DNA of 64,000 bases, from contig NZ_CP160797.1 in assembly GCF_040784915.1 (NCBI RefSeq), positions 432,001 through 496,000 on the forward strand. The letters run 5' to 3'. Numbering within the stretch: the stretch's first letter is position 1; each line of letters starts with the position of its first letter. The notes below the pieces were generated by a model. The model ran no database searches and was not told the origin of the DNA. It saw only the letters and a program-made list of their open reading frames with translations. Of this stretch, positions 36,506-45,708 are shown piece by piece. The position numbers and the translations under genes are program-made. Source of the DNA: Bacillus vallismortis (GTDB lineage: Bacteria; Bacillota; Bacilli; Bacillales; Bacillaceae).

Positions 36506-37279
36506 GTGTTTCAGATTGATTTGAACTGTGATTTAGGAGAAAGCTTCGGAGCCTACACGATTGGCCTTGACCAAGATATCTTAGAGTATGTCACATCAGC
36601 GAACATCGCATGCGGATTTCATGCAGGAGACCCCGGTGTCATGCGGAAAACCGTCGCGCTTGCGGCAGAAAAAGGCGTAAAAATCGGCGCGCATCCGGGT
36701 TTGCCGGATTTACTCGGTTTCGGCCGCCGCAATATGGCAATTTCACCTCAGGAAGCGTATGATCTTGTCGTCTATCAAATTGGCGCGCTCTCTGGTTTTT
36801 TAAAAGCAGAAGGACTTCGCATGCAGCACGTCAAACCGCATGGCGCTTTATACAATATGGCGGCAGTCGATCAAAAGCTGTCTGACGCCATCGCGAAAGC
36901 TGTCTGTAAAGTTGATCCCGGCCTGGTTCTTTTCGGTCTTGCTGAGAGCGAGCTCGTAAAAGCGGGAGAACGGATCGGACTGCAAACAGCAAGTGAAGTG
37001 TTCGCCGACAGAACATACCAAGCGGACGGCACACTGACGCCGCGATCCCAGCCGGACGCACTCATTGAAAGCGATGATGCCGCCGTCACCCAGGTGATCA
37101 AAATGGTGAAAGAAGGGGCGGTCAAATCTCAGCAAGGCCATGATGTGTCATTAAAAGCGGACACGGTTTGCATTCATGGAGACGGAGCCCATGCGCTGAC
37201 ATTTGCGCAGAAAATCAGAAAAGAGCTCAAAGAGGCGGGAATTGAAGTGGCCGCTATTTCAGCACAGAAGTCAACATAA
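36506..37279 (+). CDS. pxpA: 5-oxoprolinase subunit A, PxpA (YcsF)
   Basis: Subunit of the prokaryotic ATP-dependent 5-oxoprolinase PxpABC, which opens pyroglutamate to glutamate. 257 residues of the LamB/YcsF family: [48 protein letters not shown] and [11 protein letters not shown] carry the metal-like polar residues. The start is GTG 36506 after a TGGAGGGATTCT ribosome site. First gene of the operon ycsF-ycsG-ycsI-kipI-kipA-kipR. Confidence 0.96.
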   Translation: MFQIDLNCDLGESFGAYTIGLDQDILEYVTSANIACGFHAGDPGVMRKTVALAAEKGVKIGAHPGLPDLLGFGRRNMAISPQEAYDLVVYQIGALSGFLKAEGLRMQHVKPHGALYNMAAVDQKLSDAIAKAVCKVDPGLVLFGLAESELVKAGERIGLQTASEVFADRTYQADGTLTPRSQPDALIESDDAAVTQVIKMVKEGAVKSQQGHDVSLKADTVCIHGDGAHALTFAQKIRKELKEAGIEVAAISAQKST

Positions 37280-37293
37280 AGGAGGAACAATAG

Positions 37294-38508
37294 ATGGAGC
37301 AGCAGAAAAAAACAGCAGGAAAAAAGGCGGGCAGCTGGTCATTGCTGATGGGGGCCGCCTTTTTAATGGCGACATCAGCGGTCGGCCCGGGATTCCTGAC
37401 ACAAACCGCAACATTCACAAACACACTCGCGGCAAGCTTTGGTTTTGTCATTATCATATCTATTATTTTGGATATTTTCGCCCAAACCAACGTATGGCGC
37501 ATCATAGCGGTTTCTGGAAAACGCGGTCAGGAAATTGCGAATATGGTGCTTCCGGGATTGGGTTATTTCATCGCCATTCTCGTCGTGCTTGGCGGATTGG
37601 CTTTTAATATCGGGAATATCGGAGGTGCCGGACTGGGGCTTCAGGTATTGTTTGGCATTACACCAACAACAGGCGCTTTGATCAGTGCTGCCGTTGCCAT
37701 TTTAATCTTTTTAATTAAAGAAGCGGGAAAAGCGATGGACCGGTTTACGCAAATTGCCGGTTTTGTCATGATCCTTTTAACTTTGTATGTCGCGATTACG
37801 ACAGCTCCGCCTGTTGGCGAGGCTGTGGCGAATACGATTGCGCCGGAGCAAATCAGCATTTTTGCTATTGTCACGCTAGTGGGCGGAACCGTCGGCGGTT
37901 ATATCACATTTGCCGGAGGACACCGCTTGCTGGATGCCGGAATTAAAGGAAAGGAATCCATCCCGCAGGTGACAAAAAGTTCGGTTGTCGGCATTTTAAT
38001 TACATCTGTCATGCGTATTGCTCTTTTCCTCGCGGTGCTTGGCGTTGTTTCAAAAGGCCTGCATATCGATGAAAGCAACCCGGCGGCTTCTGTTTTCAAG
38101 CTGGCTGCTGGAAATGTCGGTTATAAAATTTTCGGATTGATCATGTGGTCTGCGGCCATTACCTCTGTCATCGGAGCAGCTTACACGTCTGTTTCGTTCT
38201 TTAAAACCTTTTCTCCGAAAATTGAAAAAAATTCACGCGGCATTATTATCGGGTTTATCGTGATTTCCACGTTAGCTTTTGTCACAATCGGACAACCTGC
38301 GAAAATCCTCGTGCTTGTCGGTTCGCTGAATGGCTTAATTCTGCCGATTGCGCTCGGAACGCTGCTGATTGCCGCATATAAGAAAAAGATTATCGGTGAT
38401 TATAAGCATCCGCTTTGGCTGACCGTTTCAGGTTCACTTGTGGTGGTCGTAATGGCTGTGATGGGTGTCTACATGTTATTTACACAACTTCCTCAATTGT
38501 GGAGCTGA
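37294..38508 (+). CDS. ycsG: NRAMP-family transporter YcsG
   Basis: 404 residues with about eleven helices, distantly related to MntH/NRAMP. ATSAVGPGFLTQTATF is the first-helix motif where Mn transporters have DPGN; the metal-binding Asp is absent, so this branch probably does not move manganese. Its place inside the 5-oxoprolinase operon suggests that it imports 5-oxoproline or a related substrate; this is inference. Confidence 0.92.
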   Translation: MEQQKKTAGKKAGSWSLLMGAAFLMATSAVGPGFLTQTATFTNTLAASFGFVIIISIILDIFAQTNVWRIIAVSGKRGQEIANMVLPGLGYFIAILVVLGGLAFNIGNIGGAGLGLQVLFGITPTTGALISAAVAILIFLIKEAGKAMDRFTQIAGFVMILLTLYVAITTAPPVGEAVANTIAPEQISIFAIVTLVGGTVGGYITFAGGHRLLDAGIKGKESIPQVTKSSVVGILITSVMRIALFLAVLGVVSKGLHIDESNPAASVFKLAAGNVGYKIFGLIMWSAAITSVIGAAYTSVSFFKTFSPKIEKNSRGIIIGFIVISTLAFVTIGQPAKILVLVGSLNGLILPIALGTLLIAAYKKKIIGDYKHPLWLTVSGSLVVVVMAVMGVYMLFTQLPQLWS

Positions 38509-38531
38509 TAAAGGTGGAGCAATTAAACAAA

Positions 38532-39305
38532 ATGGCGCCGCAGGATGTGCGCGCCCTGATACGAGAAGGAAAAATAAACGGGCCGACCGCAGGAATGTCC
38601 GGCGGCTATGCCCAAGCGAATCTTGTGATCTTGAAGAAAGACCTAGCGTTTGACTTCCTGCTGTTTTGCCAACGGAATCAAAAGCCATGCCCTGTGCTGG
38701 ATGTGACAGAAGCGGGTTCGCCTGTGCCGTTTCTGGCAGCGCCCGATGCCGATATCAGAACGGACTTTCCGAAATACCGTATTTACAGGCATGGTATCTT
38801 GACGGAAGAAGTATCTGATATCACGCCATACTGGGAGAATGACTTTGTCGGCTTTCTGATCGGATGCAGTTTCTCCTTTGAACAGGCGCTGATCAATAAT
38901 GGAATACCTGTCCGGCATATTGATGAGGGGACGAACGTTCCGATGTATAAAACGAATATTGATTGTGTTTCAGCGGGCGTGTTTCAAGGAAAGATGGTTG
39001 TCAGCATGAGACCCGTTCCAGAACGGCTGGCTGTACGCGCTGCACAAGTGACCTCGCGTTTTCCGGCAGTGCACGGAGGGCCGATTCATATCGGCAATCC
39101 GGGAGCAATCGGCATTGTTGATGCGGACAAACCGGATTTCGGAGATGCCGTTTCCATTCGTGAAGGCGAGGTTCCTGTTTTTTGGGCATGCGGTGTGACC
39201 CCGCAAGCCGTGGCTATGAATGTAAAACCTGAAATGGTCATCACACATGCGCCGGGGCATATGCTCATCACAGATATTCGAGACGAGTCGCTTGCGGTGC
39301 TGTAA
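38532..39305 (+). CDS. ycsI: DUF1445 hydratase-like protein YcsI
   Basis: 257 residues from ATG 38532, behind AAGGTGGAG at a slightly long spacing; GTG 38514 is an alternative start. Typical motifs include GPTAGMSGGYAQANLV, FLIGCSFSFEQAL, HGGPIHIGNPGAIGI and FWACGVTPQAVAM. The family was suggested to be a D-glutamate cyclase-like or hydrolase fold protein, which would fit 5-oxoproline metabolism, but activity here is not established. Six bases or so separate ycsG from the alternative start. Confidence 0.92.
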   Translation: MAPQDVRALIREGKINGPTAGMSGGYAQANLVILKKDLAFDFLLFCQRNQKPCPVLDVTEAGSPVPFLAAPDADIRTDFPKYRIYRHGILTEEVSDITPYWENDFVGFLIGCSFSFEQALINNGIPVRHIDEGTNVPMYKTNIDCVSAGVFQGKMVVSMRPVPERLAVRAAQVTSRFPAVHGGPIHIGNPGAIGIVDADKPDFGDAVSIREGEVPVFWACGVTPQAVAMNVKPEMVITHAPGHMLITDIRDESLAVL

Positions 39306-39349
39306 CCTCTCGTCCTCCTGATGAACGAGAAATAAAAGAGGTGAGAAAG

Positions 39350-40072
39350 ATGACTGTACGATGTCAAATCGAACAGCTCGGTGATTCTGCAATGATGATC
39401 CGATTCGGAGAAGAAATAAACGAACAGGTCAACGGTTTTGTCCATGCCGCGGCCGCTTATATAGAAGAACAGCCATTTCCGGGGTTCATTGAGTGTATTC
39501 CGGCTTTTACAAGTCTAACGGTATTTTATGATATGTATGAAGTGTACAAGCATTTGCCTAAAGGCATGAGCTCACCTTTTGAGAAGGTAAAACTTGATGT
39601 CGAAGAGGGGCTGAAGGAAATAGCTAAAGACTATGAAAATAGCCGCCGTATTGTAGAAATTCCCGTATGCTATGGCGGTGAATTCGGGCCCGATTTAGAA
39701 GAGGTGGCGAAGATCAATCAGCTTTCTCCGGAGGAAGTCATTGAGATTCATACAAGCGGCGAATATGTGGTGTATATGCTTGGTTTTGCTCCTGGTTTTC
39801 CTTTTTTAGGCGGGATGTCCAAACGCATTGCCGCTCCAAGAAAATCATCGCCAAGACCTTCCATTCCCGCAGGTTCGGTAGGAATTGCGGGATTGCAGAC
39901 AGGCGTTTACCCGATTTCGACGCCGGGCGGATGGCAGCTGATCGGCAAAACGCCGCTGGCTCTTTTCCGGCCGCAGGAAAACCCGCCGACATTACTGCGG
40001 GCGGGAGACACTGTGAAATTCGTGCGCATCTCAGAAGAAGACTATCACGCCTATAAGGAGGAGTCCAATTGA
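39350..40072 (+). CDS. kipI: 5-oxoprolinase subunit B / KinA inhibitor KipI
   Basis: 240 residues. In B. subtilis it is both a PxpB subunit of 5-oxoprolinase and an inhibitor of sporulation kinase KinA. The N-terminal domain (1-85) and C-terminal cyclophilin-like domain (from about 95) with [15 protein letters not shown] and [18 protein letters not shown] are clear. ATG 39350 follows AGAGGTGAGAAAG. kipA overlaps or abuts its stop. Confidence 0.96.
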   Translation: MTVRCQIEQLGDSAMMIRFGEEINEQVNGFVHAAAAYIEEQPFPGFIECIPAFTSLTVFYDMYEVYKHLPKGMSSPFEKVKLDVEEGLKEIAKDYENSRRIVEIPVCYGGEFGPDLEEVAKINQLSPEEVIEIHTSGEYVVYMLGFAPGFPFLGGMSKRIAAPRKSSPRPSIPAGSVGIAGLQTGVYPISTPGGWQLIGKTPLALFRPQENPPTLLRAGDTVKFVRISEEDYHAYKEESN

Positions 40073-40074
40073 GC

Positions 40075-41082
40075 ATGAAAGTGTTAAAGCCCGGACTGCT
40101 CACAACGGTTCAGGATATAGGCAGAACGGGTTATCAAAAATACGGTGTACTGGCAAGCGGAGCCATGGACACAATTTCGCTGCGCATAGCCAATCTGCTG
40201 ATCGGCAACAGCGAAAATGAAGCCGGTCTTGAAATTACGCTGATGGGGCCCGGTCCGTCGTTTTATTTTACAAAAAAGACGCTGATTGCGGTGACAGGGG
40301 CGAACTTCACGCTACGTATTAATGACGAGGAAGCACCTTTATGGAAGCCTGTGCTCGTCAAGGGAAACAGCACAGTCAGTTTTGGTCCCTGTAAACTTGG
40401 CAGCCGTGCTTATTTAGCGGCGGCCGGCGGTTTCGATGTGCCTGACGTCATGGAAAGCAAAAGCACGTACGTTAGAGCAGGCATCGGCGGACTTCATGGC
40501 AGAGCGCTTCAGAAGGAAGATGAACTGTCCATTGGAGAAATATCATCTCTTTCGCAAACCATCCTTTCCCAATTAAACCTCCAGCTTGGAAAGCGGGAAT
40601 TTGCGGCACCGAAATGGTCGGTTAGCCGCGGCAGGTTTCTGCCATTAAAAAAGAATCCCATTATCCGTGTACTTGAAGGAAAACAATTCGGCTTTTTTAC
40701 AGAAGAATCGAAAACGCGTTTTTATGCAGAAACGTTTCGGGTCACGCCGCAGTCCGACCGTATGGGTTACAGGCTCAAAGGAGAACCGCTCGAACTGAAG
40801 GCGCCGCTTGAGATGGTGTCGGAAGCGGTTTCGTTTGGAACTGTTCAGGTGCCGCCTGACGGCAACCCGATTATCCTGCTTGCAGACCGGCAAACGACCG
40901 GCGGCTATCCGAGGATCGCGCATATCATATCCGCTGATCTTCCGATTGTCTCCCAAATCATGCCGGGCGAGCACGTCCAGTTTGAGCCTGTATCCCTTCA
41001 AGAAGCGGAAGCGCTTGCGATCGAACGGGAACAGCATATAAAAGAACTGAAAACGAGAATGAAGATGGAATGGCTGACGTAA
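40075..41082 (+). CDS. kipA: 5-oxoprolinase subunit C / KipI antagonist KipA
   Basis: 335 residues, PxpC subunit; it binds KipI and relieves inhibition of KinA. Motifs include [20 protein letters not shown] at the N terminus and [19 protein letters not shown] near the C terminus, the biotin-carboxylase-like allophanate-hydrolase fold. ATG 40075 follows AAGGAGGAG; TTG 40069 overlapping the kipI stop is the alternative. Translation is coupled to kipI. Confidence 0.96.
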   Translation: MKVLKPGLLTTVQDIGRTGYQKYGVLASGAMDTISLRIANLLIGNSENEAGLEITLMGPGPSFYFTKKTLIAVTGANFTLRINDEEAPLWKPVLVKGNSTVSFGPCKLGSRAYLAAAGGFDVPDVMESKSTYVRAGIGGLHGRALQKEDELSIGEISSLSQTILSQLNLQLGKREFAAPKWSVSRGRFLPLKKNPIIRVLEGKQFGFFTEESKTRFYAETFRVTPQSDRMGYRLKGEPLELKAPLEMVSEAVSFGTVQVPPDGNPIILLADRQTTGGYPRIAHIISADLPIVSQIMPGEHVQFEPVSLQEAEALAIEREQHIKELKTRMKMEWLT

Positions 41083-41097
41083 TAAAGGAGATCAATG

Positions 41098-41850
41098 ATG
41101 CAGAATAAAAACAAAACCGTAGTCAAATCTATGGCTCTGCTTAATTTGTTTTTGCATGAACCAAGCCTTACCTTAAGTGAACTGGTGTCGCTGTCAAAAA
41201 TGCCGAAAACCTCTGTTCACCGGATGGTCAGCTCTTTGGAGGAAATGGGGTTCCTCAATCGGGATTCGTCCGGCGCTTATTCGCTGGGACTGGTGTTTCT
41301 TGAATTTGGGCAGCTTGTCGCTGACAGGCTCGATATCAGAAAAATAGCGAAACCGGTGATGGAAGAGCTGTGCCAGGAAGTGGATGAAGCCGTGCAATTG
41401 ATCATGAGGGACGGCAATGAAGCGATATACGTTGAGAAAATCGAAGGAACACAGACTGTACGGCTGTACACGGCGATCGGCAGGCGTTCTCCTCTGTATG
41501 CAGGAGCGTGTGCGAGAAGCATTTTGTCCTTTCTTCCCCGTGAAGAAATCGAAACATACATCAAACAAACAGAGCTCATTTCAATTGGGGCCGGGACGAT
41601 TACCGATCCGGAAAAGCTGCTGGAGGAGATTGATGCCTCCGTGCAGAATGGCTATACCGTCAGCTATTCAGAGCTCGAAAACTATACGGCGGCCATCGGC
41701 GCCCCGATCTTTAACCATAAGCGGCAAGTGGCAGCCGGCATCAGCATTGCAGGCTTTGAAGCAAGATTTACAGAAGACAGGCTTCCTTATTTAACAGAAA
41801 AGGTGAAGGATGCCGCTATGCAGATTTCCAGAAAAATAGGGTATTCTTGA
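41098..41850 (+). CDS. kipR: IclR-family repressor KipR
   Basis: 250 residues. Winged helix at 1-65 (LTLSELVSLSKMPKTSVHRM, FLNRD) and an IclR effector domain (about 75-245; SPLYAGACARSILSFL, GYTVSYSELENYTAAIGAPI). In B. subtilis it represses the kip operon. It closes the operon and probably acts at the palindromes at 36431-36459. An in-frame ATG one codon upstream is equally possible as start. Confidence 0.95.
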   Translation: MQNKNKTVVKSMALLNLFLHEPSLTLSELVSLSKMPKTSVHRMVSSLEEMGFLNRDSSGAYSLGLVFLEFGQLVADRLDIRKIAKPVMEELCQEVDEAVQLIMRDGNEAIYVEKIEGTQTVRLYTAIGRRSPLYAGACARSILSFLPREEIETYIKQTELISIGAGTITDPEKLLEEIDASVQNGYTVSYSELENYTAAIGAPIFNHKRQVAAGISIAGFEARFTEDRLPYLTEKVKDAAMQISRKIGYS

Positions 41851-41913
41851 GTAGCCGATCTTTTCCCTCCTGCGTACATTAACGTATCGACGTTCAGGAG
41901 TGGAGGAAAAAAC

Positions 41914-42555
41914 ATGGTGCTTCAATATACAGCACTGGGGGATTCTTTGACGACAGGGAGAGGAGCCGGGCTGTTTTCCCCCGGATTCGTCCAACGTCTG
42001 GGAGACATGATGGAAGCTGACTTGAAAACAAAAACGGCCATCTCCATCTTTGCTAAATCAGGCTTAAATACAGAAGAAATTCTGGGGCTCCTGTCACATC
42101 CCCATGTGCAAAAATGCATTCAAGCTGCTGGCATGATAACGATCACAGGGTGCGGAAATGATCTTTTTGATTCAGTCTTTGCTTACCAAACGTCTAAAGA
42201 TGAAACGACATTCAGCCGAGCATCCGCTCATTGCCATGAGAATTTTGAAAAGATGATTGCCGAAATCGCCGAAATCAAAGGAGAAAACCCGTCTCCGTAC
42301 GCCATCCGTGTGTTCAACTTATACAATCCGTTTCCCGGCATTGACATCGCTGGCAAATGGATCACATCTTTTAATTCGCATTTAGAAACACTTGCGGCGG
42401 CGCCCCATGTCAAAATCGCGGATGCCTATAGCATTTTCAAAGGAAAAGAGCAGGAATATCTGTCCTTTGACGGTGTCCATCCGAACAGCAAAGGCTATCA
42501 AGCAATGGATCAAGCCGTTCACAAGCTGGGTTATAAAGAATTGCCAGTTTCATAG
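41914..42555 (+). CDS. lipC: Spore-coat GDSL lipase LipC (YcsK)
   Basis: 213-residue SGNH/GDSL hydrolase with phospholipase activity needed for L-alanine germination in B. subtilis. Ser11 in ALGDSLTTG, Gly/Asn blocks in ITGCGNDLF, and the Asp/His pair in [11 protein letters not shown] are all present. ATG follows GGAGTGGAGG. It has its own terminator. Confidence 0.95.
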   Translation: MVLQYTALGDSLTTGRGAGLFSPGFVQRLGDMMEADLKTKTAISIFAKSGLNTEEILGLLSHPHVQKCIQAAGMITITGCGNDLFDSVFAYQTSKDETTFSRASAHCHENFEKMIAEIAEIKGENPSPYAIRVFNLYNPFPGIDIAGKWITSFNSHLETLAAAPHVKIADAYSIFKGKEQEYLSFDGVHPNSKGYQAMDQAVHKLGYKELPVS

Positions 42556-42587
42556 AAACGCGCCTTATGACAGAGCGCGTTTTTTTA
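42556..42587 (+). terminator. lipC terminator
   Basis: AAACGCGC / GCGCGTTT around an 11-base loop, continuing into a T-run. Confidence 0.85.
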
Positions 42588-42728
42588 TATGTGATTGAAA
42601 CATTAAAAGAAACTTAAAATTCCCTGTCTCCTGTTCTACAGACAAAAAAAGTGCGCTAGAATAATGGAGGACGTAGGCAAATATAGCCATAACGTTCAAT
42701 ATTTCGTATATTAGGAAGGATGGTCCTT

Positions 42729-42974
42729 TTGTTTCGGATTTTTAAAATGTCTTTTGCGGTTATCATTATTATTCTGGCGCTCGTTGCTTTTAACTATACG
42801 GAACACACCTCTGTTATCCAATCGGTCATGCTTGTCTTTCTTGGCGCAGTCATGTTTATGCAGGGGCTTGAAGAGCGTAAAAAAGAAAACGACGGCTCAG
42901 GTGCGTTTAATATTTATACCGCCGTTTTCGTATGGTCTGTCTCTCTCATCGGTTTTACTCTTCATATTATATAA
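42729..42974 (+). CDS. yczI: Small membrane protein YczI
   Basis: 81 residues, DUF3953-like: three helices (about 6-24, 30-46, 61-80) joined by a charged loop EERKKENDGSG. I chose TTG 42729, nine bases after AGGAAGG; the ATG at 42720 touches that ribosome site and cannot use it. Function unknown. Confidence 0.85.
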   Translation: MFRIFKMSFAVIIIILALVAFNYTEHTSVIQSVMLVFLGAVMFMQGLEERKKENDGSGAFNIYTAVFVWSVSLIGFTLHII

Positions 42975-42979
42975 ATCTA

Positions 42980-43267
42980 TTACACATCCTGAAAATGCTC
43001 GACCGTCGGGAACGGGGTATAGAACCGATGAAGCAAGGCTTTCCACTCTTGATACTCTGAAGAACCGCGAAAGCCTTCCGTGTGGTCCTCAAGTGTTTCC
43101 CACTCCACAAGCAGCAGGTATTTATGTGTTTCTTCCATGCATTTTGATAACGAGTGCGTGATATAGCCCTTCATGCCGGAAATAATCGGCGCCGCTTGCC
43201 GGAACGCCTCCTCAAACTCTTGTTCAAGCCCCTCTTTAATGTGAAGTATCGCTGCCTCTCTGACCAT
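42980..43267 (-). CDS. yczJ: ABM-fold monooxygenase-like protein YczJ
   Basis: 95 residues starting MVREAAILHIKEGLEQEFEE, with MKGYITHSLSKCMEETHKYL and VEWETLEDHTEGFRGS. This is the antibiotic-biosynthesis-monooxygenase dimeric barrel, as in YcnE. ATG 43267 follows AAGAAGGGATGAC. Convergent with yczI with five bases between the stops and divergent from pbpC. No catalytic assignment is possible. Confidence 0.9.
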   Translation of the reverse strand: MVREAAILHIKEGLEQEFEEAFRQAAPIISGMKGYITHSLSKCMEETHKYLLLVEWETLEDHTEGFRGSSEYQEWKALLHRFYTPFPTVEHFQDV

Positions 43268-43418
43268 GTCATCCCTTCTTTCCTTCTTTTCAAATAGTCT
43301 ACAGCAAACGACAGGAGATTTCTGCAAAATCGGTGAACCTTTTCCTTCATTTTCAAAAAAATCTTGCGCGCACCAATTCATATAAGAGAAAATAACAAGT
43401 GGAAGGCAGGGGAAAGTC

Positions 43419-45425
43419 ATGTTAAAAAAGTGTATTCTACTAGTATTTCTATGCGTCGGATTGATTGGGTTAATCGGATGCTCCAAGACAGATTCACCAG
43501 AGGATCGCATGGAAGCATTCGTGAAACAGTGGAACGATCAGCAATTCGATGACATGTATCAGAGCCTGGCCAAAGATGTCAAAAAAGAAATCTCCAAAAA
43601 AGATTTCGTCAGCAGGTATAAAACCATCTATGAGCAGGCAGGCGTGAAAAATCTGAAAGTCACTGCGGGAGAAGTGGATGAGGGCGACAAAGATAACAAG
43701 ACGATGAAGCACATTCCGTATAAAGTCAGCATGGACACAAATGCGGGCAAAGTCAGCTTCAAAAATACCGCAGTGTTGAAAAAAGAAAAAACTGATGACG
43801 AGGAGTCATGGAATATAGATTGGAACCCATCGTTTATTTTCAAGCAGCTGGCTGATGATAAAACAGTGCAAATCGCCAGCGTTGAACCAAAACGCGGCCA
43901 AATCTACGATAAAAACGGGAAAGGTTTAGCCATCAATACAGATGTGCCGGAAATCGGCATTGTTCCCGGAGAGCTTGGCGACAAAAAAGAAAAAGTCATA
44001 AAAGAACTCGCGAAAAAACTTGATTTGACTGAAGACGACATCAAGAAAAAGCTGGATCAAGGCTGGGTGAAAGACGATTCGTTTGTGCCGGTCAAAAAGG
44101 TCAAGCCGGACCAAGAAAAGTTAGTGTCTGAGGCGACGTCATTAAAAGGTGTAACGAGAACGAATGTCAGCTCCCGCTATTATCCGTATGGCGAAAAGAC
44201 AGCCCATTTGACAGGCTATGTCCGCGCCATTACTGCGGAAGAGCTGAAGAAAAAGAAAGACGGAGCATACAGCGATACGTCTAACATCGGCATCACCGGA
44301 CTTGAAAATGTGTATGAAGACAAACTAAGAGGCGCAACTGGATGGAAAATCTACGTTCCGCAAACCGGAGAAGTCATCGCTGAAAAGAAAGCGAAGGACG
44401 GCGAGGATCTTCACCTCACCATTGATATCAAGACGCAAACGAAGCTATATGATGAATTGAAGGATGACAGCGGGGCGGCAGTTGCGCTTCAGCCGAAGAC
44501 AGGCGAAACACTCGCGCTTGTCAGCGCGCCTTCTTACGATCCAAACGGATTCATTTTCGGCTGGAGCGATAAGGAATGGAAAAAACTAAACGAAGATAAG
44601 AACAATCCGTTTTCAGCGAAATTCAACAAAACATACGCACCGGGTTCGACAGTTAAACCGATTGCGGCTGCCATCGGAATTAAAAACGGCACCCTAAAAG
44701 CGGATGAGAAGAAAATAATCAAAGGAAAAGAGTGGCAAAAGGATTCGAGCTGGGGCGGCTATTCAGTGACACGTGTGTCTGAGCGCCTTCAGCAAGTCGA
44801 TCTGGAAAATGCCCTCATTACGTCAGACAATATTTATTTTGCGCAGAACGCGCTTGATTTGGGAGCAGACAATTTTACAAAAGGGTTGAAAACGTTCGGC
44901 TTTTCAGAGGACATTCCGTATGAGTTCCCGATCCAGCAATCGTCTATCGCAAATGACAAGCTCGATTCAGACATTTTGCTTGCGGATACAGGATACGGAC
45001 AAGGACAAATGCAAATGTCTCCGCTTCACTTGGCAGCTGCTTACACGCCATTTGTCGACAACGGAGATCTCGTCAAACCGACGCTGATCAAACAAGACTC
45101 ACAAACAGCTGATGTCTGGCACAAGCAAGTGGTCACGAAGGAAGGAGCGGCAGACATTACGAAAGGTCTGAAAGGCGTTGTGGAAGACGCGCGCGGATCA
45201 GCGTACAGCCCTGTCGTGAAAGGAATCACCGTTGCCGGAAAAACAGGAACAGCCGAGCTGAAAACATCAAAAGATGATAAAGACGGCACGGAAAATGGCT
45301 GGTTCGTCGGCTACGATTACAAAAACAAAGACCTGCTTGTCGCCATGATGATCCAAAATGTGAAGGACCGCGGCGGCAGCCACTATGTTGTTGAGAAAGC
45401 GAAAAAGCAATTTCAATCGAATTAA
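43419..45425 (+). CDS. pbpC: Penicillin-binding protein 3, PbpC
   Basis: 668-residue class B PBP of the MecA/PBP2a type, a peptidoglycan transpeptidase with low beta-lactam affinity. A lipoprotein-like signal ends at LIGLIGC (Cys21). A MecA-type N-terminal NTF2-like domain (about 27-140) is followed by the dimerisation domain and the transpeptidase domain: SxxK in YAPGSTVKPIAAA, SxN in LITSDNIYFAQ and KTG in VAGKTGTAEL. ATG follows GGCAGGGGAAAGTC. In 168 its neighbour is ycsN; here only a remnant follows. Confidence 0.97.
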   Translation: MLKKCILLVFLCVGLIGLIGCSKTDSPEDRMEAFVKQWNDQQFDDMYQSLAKDVKKEISKKDFVSRYKTIYEQAGVKNLKVTAGEVDEGDKDNKTMKHIPYKVSMDTNAGKVSFKNTAVLKKEKTDDEESWNIDWNPSFIFKQLADDKTVQIASVEPKRGQIYDKNGKGLAINTDVPEIGIVPGELGDKKEKVIKELAKKLDLTEDDIKKKLDQGWVKDDSFVPVKKVKPDQEKLVSEATSLKGVTRTNVSSRYYPYGEKTAHLTGYVRAITAEELKKKKDGAYSDTSNIGITGLENVYEDKLRGATGWKIYVPQTGEVIAEKKAKDGEDLHLTIDIKTQTKLYDELKDDSGAAVALQPKTGETLALVSAPSYDPNGFIFGWSDKEWKKLNEDKNNPFSAKFNKTYAPGSTVKPIAAAIGIKNGTLKADEKKIIKGKEWQKDSSWGGYSVTRVSERLQQVDLENALITSDNIYFAQNALDLGADNFTKGLKTFGFSEDIPYEFPIQQSSIANDKLDSDILLADTGYGQGQMQMSPLHLAAAYTPFVDNGDLVKPTLIKQDSQTADVWHKQVVTKEGAADITKGLKGVVEDARGSAYSPVVKGITVAGKTGTAELKTSKDDKDGTENGWFVGYDYKNKDLLVAMMIQNVKDRGGSHYVVEKAKKQFQSN

Positions 45426-45430
45426 AATAC

Positions 45431-45519
45431 CCTTCGCGGTAAACACGCTGGCATACAAGTTTGATCAGGATCAGTGGTTCCGCATTTTTACAGCCGCACA
45501 GGGTTGCGATATACCTTAA
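45431..45519 (+). pseudogene. ycsN: Remnant of ycsN (aldo/keto reductase C-terminus)
   Basis: Beginning within six bases of the pbpC stop, one frame reads PFAVNTLAYKFDQDQWFRIF then TAAQGCDIP and a stop, followed by a terminator. The WFRI-x-x-AA-x-G-x-D-[IV]-P ending is typical of the YcsN/YdhF branch of aldo/keto reductases. The rest of the gene is missing, with no start codon, so it looks like a deletion fused to the end of pbpC. Confidence 0.75.
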
Positions 45520-45521
45520 CA

Positions 45522-45555
45522 AAAAGCATCAGCTTAGCAGCTGGTGCTTTTTCAA
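45522..45555 (+). terminator. Terminator after the ycsN remnant
   Basis: AAAAAGCATCAGCT / AGCTGGTGCTTTTT around TAGC. It was probably the ycsN terminator and now ends the pbpC transcript. Confidence 0.9.
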
Positions 45556-45609
45556 TATTGTCACACCGCTTGATGCCAAATTCCCATTTATAAGTGATTG
45601 AATCTCGTT

Positions 45610-45628
45610 TGAAAGCGTTTTATATTAT
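45610..45628 (+). promoter_or_regulatory. mtlR promoter with a cre-like sequence
   Basis: TGAAAGCGTTTTAT (45610-45623) matches the cre core except at its last two positions and is followed by a TATTAT-type -10. mtlR is reported to be under carbon catabolite control in B. subtilis. Confidence 0.5.
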
Positions 45629-45708
45629 AAAGGAAACCTCTCTTATTCCTCTCCTGTATCTCCTTGCGACTTCATCCGCACATCACGACTGTCTAGGAGG
45701 CCTTTTTG

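Noticed and set aside
37294-38508. YcsG as a manganese transporter
   Set aside because: The metal-binding DPGN motif of NRAMP manganese transporters is replaced by VGPGF, so metal transport is unlikely.
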